Assembly: GCA_966674685.1 (NCBI GenBank)
Contig: CBKWJC010000022.1
Span: 1-64,000 of the forward strand
Length of the DNA stretch: 64,000 nt
Direction of reading: 5' to 3'
From: Thainema sp966674685
GTDB taxonomy: Bacteria; Cyanobacteriota; Cyanobacteriia; Phormidesmidales; Phormidesmidaceae
Positions 16,919 to 25,672 of the stretch are shown here, piece by piece; position 1 is the first letter of the stretch; every line of letters starts with the position of its first letter. Both the position numbers and the translations under genes were made by a program. The notes beneath the pieces are model-generated. The model made no database searches. It was not told the origin of the DNA and saw nothing but the letters and a program-made list of their open reading frames with translations.

Positions 16919-18943
16919 CTAGAAGATTAAGTCAATATCCAGTTCCCGCAGGTCAATGGTGTGGAGCTGGCCTTGGCGACCGTTCCAGGTTGCGACGAGC
17001 AGACCGTAGCCGTTGAAGGTTGCGATCGCACTCGGATAGGCGGGGCCAGCGAGCCGACCGACAATTTCAGTATCGTGGTTAATCAGGACAATCTCGCCAG
17101 TCTCGGCTGCCAATATGTAGCCCCAATCGGTTGCATGAAGGCACACGGGCACAATGCTGATTGCAATTCGCTGGGCGCAAAACGGTTTGAGATCAACTAG
17201 GACAACAGCTTGCTGATTGCCCTGCTCGATCGCTAGCAAACGGTAGGGACGATTGGTAACAATGGCTTGCTCAATGGGTAGGTTGATTCGAATTGAGCCA
17301 AACCGAGTGCCGCGCCGTGTAAACACCTGGAGCTGAGTGCGCGTTGTTGCTGCTGAGGGCGTCTTTGGCGGGGATGCCGCTCCTGTTCTGGACTGAGTGG
17401 CTTTGGATGGAGCCGGATCGATTTGGATGTGCTGAAGAACCGCTAGGTGTCGATCATCTAGTGGCAATAATTTTGCGCTGGTGATGGATGAATTGGATGG
17501 GGAGAGCAGTTGCGATCGCGGTTTGGTGACCTGTACCGTTTGGGCAACGGGGTCATATCGCCATCGATAGGTTTGCAGCCGTTGATCCGCCTCGGTTGCC
17601 AGAGCTGCCAGCCAGTGGCCTGCTGCATGAACGACAACCTGGCTGTTGTAGTCAAACTGAACTACCGATGTCGGCTGTAAGAGTTCAGGTTGCTGGAGGC
17701 TGGACGGCCAAGGAAAAAACTCCACCGCATGCGCTTTAGCAATAAAGCAGCCCTGCTGGGTCGGAAACAGTCCTCGCACCCGTTCAGTGGAGGGGGTACT
17801 AATCGGTTGCTGGCTACAGGGTTCCAGAACAGATAGCGCATCAGGACGATACTGACTGTAGGCACATTCCGATGGACTCATTTTCACCAAATGCTGGACT
17901 CGGCAAGTTTCAGCCGCATTCATGGGCGTGTGAAGGGACGTGTGAGCGGCTAACTCGGTGGAAAAACTGGCCATTGCCATCAGCGGTGATGAGAGCAACC
18001 GCACATGCTGGGGCTGAACGGCAACGGGTTTACGAGCGGCATTAACCGCCGCCTGCATCTCGTCGGCGTCGAGTTGGCGAGCATTGGCAAATCGACGCTG
18101 TTGCGATCTCACAGCTAACTGCTGATCCGCCTGCACGAGACGATCAGATGCAACTGTCTGAAGCGCCTGCAACATGTCTGCGGCGGAGCGAAACCGCCGA
18201 GCAGGTAGCTTTTGCAGGGCCGTCCGCACAATGGTTTGCAATTCAACGGGCATTTCATCTGGCAAAACAACCGCCTGATTCAAATGAGCCGTCATCAGTT
18301 CTTGGGGTGTGCCGCTGAACGGGCGCTCACCCAGAATTAGCTCATACAGCATGATCCCCACTGCATACAGGTCAGACAGGAGGGAGTATTGGCCATAAAA
18401 GCGCTCCGGAGCCATATAGGCCGGAGAACCAGTATTTCCCCCACCCTGCATCGACTCATTTTGGGTCAGTCGAGCAATGCCAAAATCGGAAATTCGCGCT
18501 TGCCAGGTACCGGGCTGTAAGGCCAGCAGAATGTTTTCGGGTTTAATATCGCAGTGAATGATGCTGCGACTGTGGGCGTGCTGCAATCCCGCTAGCACAT
18601 CGCAGATCAGACCAATTTTTTGCGTCAGCGTCAACGTTCCGCCAATGTTCATCAACTGCCGGAGGGTGCCCCCCTCGCAGTAGTCCATCACCAGATAGCG
18701 CCCTGTGGCTGTATGCTCCAGGGATTGGCAGTTGACAATATTGGGATGCTGAAGACTGAGTAAAAACCGCAGTTCTCGCAGAAACTTATGGGTGGGAAAT
18801 CGATAGTGGTCTAAATTTTTCAGAGCTACTATCTGTCCGGTTTTGCGATGAACGGCACAAAACACCTGACCAAACTGCCCTTGGCCGATCAGACCCAGTA
18901 TCCGATATTTTTGAGAACGCTTCGAACGAGCCGATACAGCCAC
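16919..18943 (-). CDS. spkG: Serine/threonine protein kinase, SpkG-like
   Basis: The 674-residue protein has an N-terminal Hanks-type kinase domain (13-285): GQGQFGQV P-loop (20-27), Lys42 in VALK, HCDIKPEN with Asp132, DFG at 153-155, and APERF. All catalytic residues are intact, though the loop has HCD rather than HRD. The C-terminal region (about 310-674) is repetitive, strand-rich and looks like a beta-propeller (FNGYGLLVATWNGRQGQL, WLAALATEAD). The gene follows four genes that match the Synechocystis slr0144-slr0147 order, and in that cluster the last gene, slr0152, is spkG. I therefore read it as an SpkG-type kinase, by context and domain layout rather than by search. Confidence 0.8.
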   Translation of the reverse strand: MAVSARSKRSQKYRILGLIGQGQFGQVFCAVHRKTGQIVALKNLDHYRFPTHKFLRELRFLLSLQHPNIVNCQSLEHTATGRYLVMDYCEGGTLRQLMNIGGTLTLTQKIGLICDVLAGLQHAHSRSIIHCDIKPENILLALQPGTWQARISDFGIARLTQNESMQGGGNTGSPAYMAPERFYGQYSLLSDLYAVGIMLYELILGERPFSGTPQELMTAHLNQAVVLPDEMPVELQTIVRTALQKLPARRFRSAADMLQALQTVASDRLVQADQQLAVRSQQRRFANARQLDADEMQAAVNAARKPVAVQPQHVRLLSSPLMAMASFSTELAAHTSLHTPMNAAETCRVQHLVKMSPSECAYSQYRPDALSVLEPCSQQPISTPSTERVRGLFPTQQGCFIAKAHAVEFFPWPSSLQQPELLQPTSVVQFDYNSQVVVHAAGHWLAALATEADQRLQTYRWRYDPVAQTVQVTKPRSQLLSPSNSSITSAKLLPLDDRHLAVLQHIQIDPAPSKATQSRTGAASPPKTPSAATTRTQLQVFTRRGTRFGSIRINLPIEQAIVTNRPYRLLAIEQGNQQAVVLVDLKPFCAQRIAISIVPVCLHATDWGYILAAETGEIVLINHDTEIVGRLAGPAYPSAIATFNGYGLLVATWNGRQGQLHTIDLRELDIDLIF

Positions 18944-19014
18944 GGCGGCTTGCTGCCCTTAGTAGTAAATGACCGATGGTAGACGAAGTAGTCTGTCAAC
19001 TTTGTTTTGACGGG

Positions 19015-19062
19015 TTTTGCTTGTTTGTGGGACGCGCGGAGCGCGGACCACCAAACAACAAA
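19015..19062. repeat. Imperfect hairpin between the second V4R gene and the kinase gene
   Basis: TTGTTTG...GGGACGCGC and GCGCGGACC...CAAACAA pair imperfectly around GGA. It could partly terminate or process the operon transcript before the kinase gene, or be a palindromic repeat. Confidence 0.4.
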
Positions 19063-19091
19063 AACTCAACTTCCAGAGTACTAAACCGAGA

Positions 19092-19748
19092 TTAAGTTGC
19101 GATCGCGTCCATGATGGCATCGTGAGATTCCCCAGCTAATACCTTTTGCTCAATGGCCTCCAGGCGCTTCGAAATGCCTAGGACGAAACGGTTGCGATCG
19201 CAGCCTTGGGATTCACAACTGGTCTGCACACAGGCCAAATCGCGCCCAGTTAGCTGGCTAAAGAATGCGCTCAGCACCCCAGACTCAAGATAGCCAACGG
19301 GCCGACTCCCTTTCAATGCAAACTTAATAAAAGGTGAATTTTGCACCTCAATCACTAGGAACCCTTTGGCCTGGTAGGTCTGATCCAGGTCAATCTTGCC
19401 CCAGCCGTGCGTTTGCCAACACTGACGCAGGCACTGTAGAAACTCAACCATCGGCATGTCTGACAGCGGAGCCTGGTAGTAGTCGCTTACCTCTTCACAA
19501 AAACGAGCGTAAAAATTCTTGCCCCACCAGCGCCCGCAGTTAATCAACACCAAGCTACCTGCCTGTCCAGTCTCTTTTTCTAAACCAGCATAAATGGCAT
19601 GCAGCATGGTCTCGGGCAGGGCCAGCAGGCGATCGCCCCGTCGATTCTCTAGCAGCCCCAGTTCTAGATCACTATGAACATAGGCATCACTAGCAAAGTA
19701 GTTGCCGGGAATCCGATTTTCGGTAAGTAAATTAGCGACAGAAATCAT
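19092..19748 (-). CDS. V4R (4-vinyl reductase) domain protein, Slr0147-like
   Basis: The 218-residue protein carries a V4R domain in its C-terminal half (about 70-195): a long helix ETMLHAIYAGLEKETGQ, then NCGRWWGKNFYARF, and near the C-terminus ESGVLSAFFSQLTGRDLACVQTSCESQGCDRNRFVLG, which contains the family's small-ligand-binding Cys-rich part. V4R proteins related to BchJ are thought to bind tetrapyrroles or hydrophobic ligands. In the Synechocystis slr0144-slr0152 operon two V4R proteins are linked to photosystem II assembly, and this one sits in the Slr0147 position. It shares its domain with the gene at 20895-21578. Confidence 0.82.
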   Translation of the reverse strand: MISVANLLTENRIPGNYFASDAYVHSDLELGLLENRRGDRLLALPETMLHAIYAGLEKETGQAGSLVLINCGRWWGKNFYARFCEEVSDYYQAPLSDMPMVEFLQCLRQCWQTHGWGKIDLDQTYQAKGFLVIEVQNSPFIKFALKGSRPVGYLESGVLSAFFSQLTGRDLACVQTSCESQGCDRNRFVLGISKRLEAIEQKVLAGESHDAIMDAIAT

Positions 19749-19891
19749 AGGACTTAGTTAGACAACTTAGTTGGCAGGTTGAGGGGAGGGGATTAGGTTA
19801 TTGGTTGATGGTTGACAGTCTAGGAGGAGGCTAGGGAGATAAGGGAGCGAGAGAGCAGAGGAGAGAGGAGGAATTTCATCAGTGGAAGATT

Positions 19892-20356
19892 TTAGGCTGT
19901 GGCTGTTAGTACGCTCTGAGCACTTTGCAGGTGGGGTTTGAGCAGGGCGACTTGATTGGCGGGTAGGGTTTGGGCGAGCTTTGCGTCGAGTAGTCGATAA
20001 AGCTGCTGGTCAATGGCTTGGGTGTTGTAGGCATGGGTGACTTCGGTGAGCCAACCGGATATGCGATCGCGGACGAAATTGTCATCATCCAGCAGCATCG
20101 CCATCGCGCAGTAGCGCATTACTAGCAGCGCATTTTTGATGCAGCGCTCCAGCTTTTCGGTTGGTTCTTGAGCATACTGAGCCTGGAGTTGATCGACCAC
20201 AGGCTGCATGATTTGTACTTCTTGATCGCGCAGGGTGCGGTAGACCATCAACCGATCACCGAGCGATGTGACATATTGACCCAGAGCGGTCAGTTCTTCC
20301 GGTTTCAGATAGCGATCTTCTGCGGCATCCAGCAGGGTTTCAATAGTGGAGTTCAT
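19892..20356 (-). CDS. Divergent phycobilisome/globin-fold-like protein, Slr0146-like
   Basis: An all-helical protein of about 154 residues, starting at MNSTIETLLDAAEDRYLKP. The segment LERCIKNALLVMRYCAMAMLLDD..FVRDRISGWL resembles the helix around the chromophore site of phycobiliproteins, where a similar (R/K)..RYC..A.L pattern is found. The protein is otherwise divergent, and I cannot tell whether Cys is used for a bilin. The frame continues upstream to 20488, but that extension is coded by heptamer repeats and is unlikely to be translated. Its place between the two V4R genes matches slr0146. The role in photosystem II assembly is inferred from context. Confidence 0.65.
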   Translation of the reverse strand: MNSTIETLLDAAEDRYLKPEELTALGQYVTSLGDRLMVYRTLRDQEVQIMQPVVDQLQAQYAQEPTEKLERCIKNALLVMRYCAMAMLLDDDNFVRDRISGWLTEVTHAYNTQAIDQQLYRLLDAKLAQTLPANQVALLKPHLQSAQSVLTATA

Positions 20357-20384
20357 AGTTGATTTCTCAAGGGTTGCAACGGGC

Positions 20385-20545
20385 GGGATAACGAGGTGGG
20401 GAAGTGGGTAGTTGATGGTAGGTGGTGGGTTGATGAGTGGGTGGTGGGTTAGTTGATAAAGACTGTTATGCGAACCATTAACCATCAACGATTAACTATT
20501 AACCATGAACTATTAACCACTAACTCCATCAACCACTAACTAAAC
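20385..20545. repeat. Heptamer-rich spacer inside the PAP-like operon
   Basis: Units of GTTGATGG, GGTGGGTTGATGAG and their complements (ACCATCAACG, CCATCAACC, ATTAACCATG) fill about 160 bases. Because both orientations occur, the transcript could fold on itself. The same units occur within rsmB, the amidase gene and the CobT-family gene. Confidence 0.7.
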
Positions 20546-20550
20546 CTAAA

Positions 20551-20895
20551 CTACCCAAACAGATCACTGATGTCTTCCAAGGTAATATCACTTCCGGCCA
20601 CGTCGTCATCAGCTTCTAGCGCATCGAAAATGACGGGAGCCGCAATGGTTGGGTTACCTTCCCAGGGAAACTCATCGAAGAACTGCTGGACACTCAGGGT
20701 TAGAGTGAGGGAAGTGGACGGTGTCGGAGCGGTGCCAGCAGCGGGGGCTTGGGGAGAGGCAGGTGCGATCGCACGTCCGTCCCAGTTGCACTGCTCAAAA
20801 AACTGCCGTACCGAAAGCTGGAGCCAAGCGGCGGATTCTCCCGAGGCTCGATGCCCATTTCGATGCCCATTATGAGTGGATACAGGTGCCATCAT
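20551..20895 (-). CDS. Small protein with a duplicated SV-QFF-W-G motif, Slr0145-like position
   Basis: A 114-residue acidic protein. Its clearest feature is a repeated short motif: LSVRQFFEQCNWDG (about 27-40) and LSVQQFFDEFPWEGN (about 70-84), separated by a Pro/Ala/Thr-rich linker. The tail is strongly acidic (LEADDDVAGSDITLEDISDLFG). No membrane segment is present. The start ATGATG overlaps the stop of the preceding V4R gene by one base (TAATG), so translation is coupled. I do not know a biochemical function. The two copies look like short linear binding motifs that could dock a partner, possibly in photosystem assembly given the operon. Confidence 0.7.
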   Translation of the reverse strand: MMAPVSTHNGHRNGHRASGESAAWLQLSVRQFFEQCNWDGRAIAPASPQAPAAGTAPTPSTSLTLTLSVQQFFDEFPWEGNPTIAAPVIFDALEADDDVAGSDITLEDISDLFG

Positions 20896-21578
20896 TAGCC
20901 TAATCGCTCTCCAGAACGCAGCCGTTTCTCAATGTCGCGAGCCGTTGCCCCCTCATTCATCCAGAAGGAGGCGGCATCAATTCGGTCTTGTCCGCCCAGG
21001 AGGAATTTACAGTAGGTTTCGCCCATGGAATAGCACTGAATTTCAATGCAGCTCAACTGCTTTTTCACCAGCTCGGTAAAGAAGCCAGCAAACAGTCCGG
21101 CATAGAGGAAACACACGGGTTTGCCAACATCGCCCAGGGTACGCGCAACCGCCGAGTCAAAGAGATTAATAAACATGAATCCCTGCTTGCGGTCTTCTAG
21201 ATCCACTTCCCAGCGTCCCCAGCCCTGTGAAGTGAACGGCCACCACCAGGTTTCTAGCAAGAACAGCAGGTTGGTTTGCCGAATGTTGCGATCGAATTCT
21301 TTTTCAAACCATTTTTCAAAGAAGAAGGCATCCCGCTGGCCCCATTCTTGACCGATGGTGTACATAATTGCAGCGGACGCATCGCCCACTTCCTCCTCTA
21401 GTCCTTCTTGCAGGCCAATGATGAAATCTTCACTGGTCAAGACGTTTTGACAGTCGTTCCAGTCCAGAATGACGCCGCGCTCTGGATCAAACTGAAAAAA
21501 GTCCCGAAACCCATAGTGATTGTGTTTTTTGGGTCGTCGCTGGTGCAGGATGTGCTGGTTTTGGGTTGCGGTCACCAT
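20895..21578 (-). CDS. V4R (4-vinyl reductase) domain protein, Slr0144-like
   Basis: The 227-residue protein is the first gene of the operon. After an N-terminal region (HYGFRDFFQFDPERGVILDW) comes a V4R domain (about 55-205) with EGLEEEVGDASAAIMYTIGQEWGQRD, then LYAGLFAGFFTELVKKQLSCIEIQCYSMGETYCKFLLGG, which holds the conserved Cys residues. The C-terminal helix ARDIEKRLRSGERLG is typical. Slr0144, its likely counterpart, was found in a photosystem II assembly operon. It is paralogous to the gene at 19092-19748. It is divergent from the membrane protease gene at 21863, so the 284-base spacer should hold both promoters. Confidence 0.85.
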   Translation of the reverse strand: MVTATQNQHILHQRRPKKHNHYGFRDFFQFDPERGVILDWNDCQNVLTSEDFIIGLQEGLEEEVGDASAAIMYTIGQEWGQRDAFFFEKWFEKEFDRNIRQTNLLFLLETWWWPFTSQGWGRWEVDLEDRKQGFMFINLFDSAVARTLGDVGKPVCFLYAGLFAGFFTELVKKQLSCIEIQCYSMGETYCKFLLGGQDRIDAASFWMNEGATARDIEKRLRSGERLG

Positions 21579-21862
21579 AGTTGTTGCGCCGAGTGCAGAA
21601 TGTGGTTTTGTAAAATGCCGTCAAATCTTGAAAGATGACTAATTTCAATGTTCCCAATGAATCATTAATGTCATCGTCTGCGATAGACAAGTTATCAATC
21701 CTTAAACATTTCTGTTGAAGGACGCTGTTAGAGGGCACTGTTGGAGGGGAAGTGCGATCGCAGTTAAGCCACAATTCAAGCCATAATTCAAGCCACAGGA
21801 TAGACGCTGAGTTCTCTCCAGATAACTAATATCCTGAGGGTATCGCTCAAACATCATGCTCT

Positions 21863-22735
21863 ATGGATTTCAACTTTTTTGATTTATTTTGGGTTTTTCT
21901 GGTTATCACATCGCTACAGCCTGTCATTCAGCGCCGCCGCACAGAGCAGAAGCGAGTCAGTGCGATCCAATCCTTTGAGCGCGCCCGCAATAGTCGAACT
22001 ATCCTGCTGATTCATCGCCAAGAGTCGGTCAGTCTCCTGGGTATCCCCCTGTCTCGCTACATCAGCATTGAAGACTCTGAACAAGTGCTGCGCGCGATTC
22101 GTCTGACGCCGCCTAATGTGCCAATTGACCTGATTTTGCATACTCCTGGCGGTTTGGTACTCGCGACCGAGCAAATTGGCCGCGCCCTGATTCGGCATCA
22201 GGCCAAAGTCACCGTGTTTGTGCCCCACTACGCCATGAGCGGCGGCACGATGCTGGCTCTAGCGGCGGATGAAATCGTCATGGATGAAAATGCCGTGCTT
22301 GGCCCCGTTGATCCCCAGTTGGGTAACCTACCTGCTGCAAGCCTCATCAAAGTCGTTGAAGAAAAGCCGATCAGCGATATCGATGATGAAACGCTGGTGA
22401 TGGCCGACGTCGCCCGCAAAGCAACAGCTCAGGTACAGCGATTTGTGCGTGACTTATTGGAAGACAGTATTCCCCGCCAAAAAATTGATCCCGCCCATAT
22501 TGATCACATCATTGAAACATTAACGACGGGAACAGTTACGCACGATTATCCCGTTTCGGTTGAAGAAGCGAGGGATTTAGGACTGCCCATTTCAACTGAC
22601 TTACCCCGCGAAATTTATGACCTGATGGATCTCTATCCTCAGCCGCAGATGGGTCGTCCCTCCGTGCAGTATATCCCTATGCCTTACCGCGAACGGCGTG
22701 CGCCGCTACCCATACCAGAGGGTGAAAACCGCTAA
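21863..22735 (+). CDS. SDH-family ClpP-class serine protease (membrane bound)
   Basis: A 290-residue protein with an N-terminal hydrophobic segment (FFDLFWVFLVITSLQPVI) that should anchor it in a membrane. The remainder resembles the SDH_protease/ClpP-class family (PF01972): LILHTPGGLVLATEQI and YAMSGGTMLALAADEIVMDENAVLGPVDPQLG, where the Ser of AMSGG is the probable nucleophile. The C-terminal part ends in a Pro/Arg-rich tail. The family is likely to cut membrane proteins, like SppA. It is divergently oriented to the PAP-like operon; there is no clear sign of joint function. Confidence 0.87.
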   Translation: MDFNFFDLFWVFLVITSLQPVIQRRRTEQKRVSAIQSFERARNSRTILLIHRQESVSLLGIPLSRYISIEDSEQVLRAIRLTPPNVPIDLILHTPGGLVLATEQIGRALIRHQAKVTVFVPHYAMSGGTMLALAADEIVMDENAVLGPVDPQLGNLPAASLIKVVEEKPISDIDDETLVMADVARKATAQVQRFVRDLLEDSIPRQKIDPAHIDHIIETLTTGTVTHDYPVSVEEARDLGLPISTDLPREIYDLMDLYPQPQMGRPSVQYIPMPYRERRAPLPIPEGENR

Positions 22736-23121
22736 GTTCAAGCGGGGATCGTAGCTGTTTACAGTCAGTCAGAGCAAGGCATGAAATCTAAAGAAAAGCT
22801 TGGGTAAATTGTGGCGAAAATGCGCGATCGCACTTCGCCCTAACACCACTGCCCGCGACTCATCCCAAATCCGGTTCCCTAATGTATCCGCTCTTGTCAC
22901 ATCACATACACTAAACCTAAGAGGGTTTAGGAAAATTTACACATCGATCTACACTAACGAAAACCATTTAATTTTTTGCCGCGAACTGATTATCGCTTAG
23001 CTTGCATCTTGCACCTAAAACCAGACAGATTCTCAAAGGGCAAGGGGCAAAATGTTGAGTTAGCTCACTCGCTTGAATTTCAATTTTTGGACTTGCTGTT
23101 TAGATAGGGACTGAATAACTT
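22736..23121. other. Intergenic region upstream of glgB
   Basis: No gene is supported. A HIP1 site lies near 22824. At 22998-23018 the sequence GCTTGCATCTTGCACC resembles an eroded end of the family B repeat. The glgB promoter presumably lies here but I could not place it. Confidence 0.4.
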
Positions 23122-25416
23122 ATGCCAGCTACCGCTGCTCCCGATCAGGTTCAACGTATCGTTGAAAATCGCCACCACAATCCATTTGAAGTACTAGGTT
23201 CACATCCAGTTGGCGAAAATGGCAGTCGCCGCTGGGTCGTGCGAGCCTACTTACCGGATGCAGAAGCAGCGTGGGTTATCCATCCAGAGGATCGCAACGA
23301 GTATCCAATGGAGACGGTTCATCATCCCCACTTTTTTGAATGTGAAATCACAACGCCCAATCTATCCGCCAACTACTTGATCCGGATTAAAGAAGGCGAA
23401 CACGAGCGCGTTATTCATGATCCCTATGCCTTCAAGACGCCGCTCTTAACCGATTACGATATCTATTTATTCGGTGAAGGCAACCATCACTACATCTACG
23501 AAAAGATGGGGGCACACCTGGTCAATATTGAAGGCGTCCAGGGGGTTTACTTCTCTGTTTGGGCACCCAATGCCCGCAACATCTCAGTCGTGGGCGATTT
23601 CAACAACTGGGATGGCCGCAGGCATCAGATGCGTTTGGTCAATGGTGGTGTTTGGGATTTGTTCATTCCCGGTCTGAAAGAAGGCGAGAAGTACAAGTAC
23701 GAAATTAAAAATGAGGCGGGACATCTCTACTACAAGTCTGACCCTTACGGCTTTCATCAAGAGATTCGACCCGACACAGCTTCCATCGTCGCCAATCTGA
23801 ACTACACCTGGCAGGATGACGACTGGATGGAGCGGCGGCGGCACACCGATCCCCAGAAAGAACCTATCTCTATCTATGAAGTGCATTTGGGATCGTGGCT
23901 GCATGAGAGTTTAAGCACGCCCACACCCAATGGTGAAACCCCCGTCAAAGTCGATCAAAAGACCGATACTCGCTTTTTGACCTATCGAGAACTGGCCGAT
24001 CGCTTGGTGCCCTATGTCAAGGAACTGGGCTATACCCACATTGAAGTTCTGCCAGTGGCTGAGCACCCCTTTGATGGGTCTTGGGGCTATCAGGTGGCTG
24101 GCTACTATGCGCCTACCTCGCGCTATGGCAGTCCGCAGGACTTCATGTATTTTGTCGATCAGTGCCACCAAAACGATATTGGCATAATCGTGGACTGGGT
24201 GCCGGGTCACTTCCCGAAGGACAGCCACGGTTTGGCCTTCTTTGACGGTACGCACCTATACGAACATGAAGATCCCCGCCGGGGTGAACATAAGGGCTGG
24301 GGCACCTACGTGTTTAACTACGCTCGCCATGAGGTGCGGAACTTCCTGATTTCCAATGCCCTGTTTTGGTTTGACAAGTATCACATTGACGGCATTCGGG
24401 TTGATGCAGTTGCGTCAATGCTGTATTTGGATTACGACCGCAAGGATGGCGAGTGGGTCGCTAACCACTACGGCGGCAATGAGAACCTGGAAGCGGTTGA
24501 TTTTCTGCGCCAGCTCAACTACACGCTGTTTGGCTACTATCCCGGTATTCTCTCGATTGCGGAAGAATCCACGGCCTGGGCCAATGTGTCGCGACCGACT
24601 TATTTAGGTGGCTTAGGGTTCAACTTTAAGTGGAATATGGGCTGGATGCACGACATGCTGGACTACTTCAGCAAAGATCCGCTCTATCGCCGCTATCACC
24701 AAAACAATGTCACTTTCAGCATTTGGTATGCCTTCAGCGAAAACTTTGTGCTGGCGCTGTCGCATGATGAAGTCGTCCACGGCAAAGGCAACCTAATTCA
24801 TAAGATGCCGGGAGATGAATGGCAAAAGTTTGCCAATCTGCGATCGCTATTTGCCTATATGTTTACCCACCCCGGTAAGAAAACCTTATTTATGGGCATG
24901 GAGTTTGGCCAAACCAGCGAATGGAGCGTTTGGGGCGATCTGGACTGGAACCTGCTTCAGTACGATCCCCATAAGAAGCTGAAGCAGTTCATGAGCGATT
25001 TGAATGCGCTGTATAAGCAGGAATCATCGTTGTATACAGAAGATTTTTCCCACGATGGCTTTGAGTGGATCGACTGTAACGATGCCGAAAACAGCGTGGT
25101 TTCGTTCCTGCGGAAAGATAAGCACTCTGACGATTTTCTGGTCACGGTCTGCAATTTCACGCCCCGTCCCCACTATGACTACTGGATTGGGGTGCCGAAA
25201 CCAGGCTACTACAGAGAACTGCTGAACAGCGATGCCGACAAGTACGGCGGCAGTGGCATCGGCAACTACGGCGGCAAGGAGGCGCACCAGTGGGAGCAAA
25301 ATCCCCGCTGGCCCTATGCCCTCAGCCTGACGCTGCCACCGTTGGCGGTGATTGTGTTCAAGCTAGATGCTGAAGCTGCGAAAACGGCTACGACCGAGGC
25401 CGAAAAATCAGCATAG
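23122..25416 (+). CDS. glgB: 1,4-alpha-glucan branching enzyme
   Basis: The 764-residue GH13 enzyme makes alpha-1,6 branches in glycogen. An N-terminal N1 domain (NPFEVLGSHPV, about 15-110) is followed by a CBM48 domain (VYFSVWAPNARNISVVGDFNNWDGR, about 135-220), the catalytic barrel, and a C-terminal beta domain. Catalytic segments are intact: DGIRVDAVASMLYLDY (nucleophile Asp), LSIAEEST (acid/base Glu) and LSHDEVVHGKG. Length is standard for the long GlgB form. The C-terminal tail is short and Ala/Glu/Thr-rich. A terminator-like hairpin follows, so it is probably transcribed alone. Confidence 0.98.
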   Translation: MPATAAPDQVQRIVENRHHNPFEVLGSHPVGENGSRRWVVRAYLPDAEAAWVIHPEDRNEYPMETVHHPHFFECEITTPNLSANYLIRIKEGEHERVIHDPYAFKTPLLTDYDIYLFGEGNHHYIYEKMGAHLVNIEGVQGVYFSVWAPNARNISVVGDFNNWDGRRHQMRLVNGGVWDLFIPGLKEGEKYKYEIKNEAGHLYYKSDPYGFHQEIRPDTASIVANLNYTWQDDDWMERRRHTDPQKEPISIYEVHLGSWLHESLSTPTPNGETPVKVDQKTDTRFLTYRELADRLVPYVKELGYTHIEVLPVAEHPFDGSWGYQVAGYYAPTSRYGSPQDFMYFVDQCHQNDIGIIVDWVPGHFPKDSHGLAFFDGTHLYEHEDPRRGEHKGWGTYVFNYARHEVRNFLISNALFWFDKYHIDGIRVDAVASMLYLDYDRKDGEWVANHYGGNENLEAVDFLRQLNYTLFGYYPGILSIAEESTAWANVSRPTYLGGLGFNFKWNMGWMHDMLDYFSKDPLYRRYHQNNVTFSIWYAFSENFVLALSHDEVVHGKGNLIHKMPGDEWQKFANLRSLFAYMFTHPGKKTLFMGMEFGQTSEWSVWGDLDWNLLQYDPHKKLKQFMSDLNALYKQESSLYTEDFSHDGFEWIDCNDAENSVVSFLRKDKHSDDFLVTVCNFTPRPHYDYWIGVPKPGYYRELLNSDADKYGGSGIGNYGGKEAHQWEQNPRWPYALSLTLPPLAVIVFKLDAEAAKTATTEAEKSA

Positions 25417-25437
25417 GTAGGCTGAAATGCACCTGAC

Positions 25438-25475
25438 AGGGCATTGCTGCTGGATCACGGTAGCAATGCTCTTTT
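25438..25475 (+). terminator. Rho-independent terminator after glgB
   Basis: AGGGCATTGCT pairs with AGCAATGCTCT (one G-U pair) and is followed by TTTT. It begins 22 bases after the glgB stop, in the right orientation. Confidence 0.75.
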
Positions 25476-25672
25476 GATAGCCATCGCTATTTGGGTTGAG
25501 ACAGCTAGATGGTCTAACATTCAATCGGTTTGCACGTTTTCAGAATTTTTCCATGTCTTAACCGATGTGGCTACGGCTAGCGATCGCTTTGTATCGGTGC
25601 CATATCGGTCAGCGTGGAACTTTTCTTAAAATATGGATTCAAGCTGAAAAAATAGTTGCTCAAACGTAAATT

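Noticed and set aside
20385..20545. Possible CRISPR array in the heptamer-rich spacer
   Set aside because: Units are about 7 bases, irregular and in both orientations, with no unique spacers and no cas genes.
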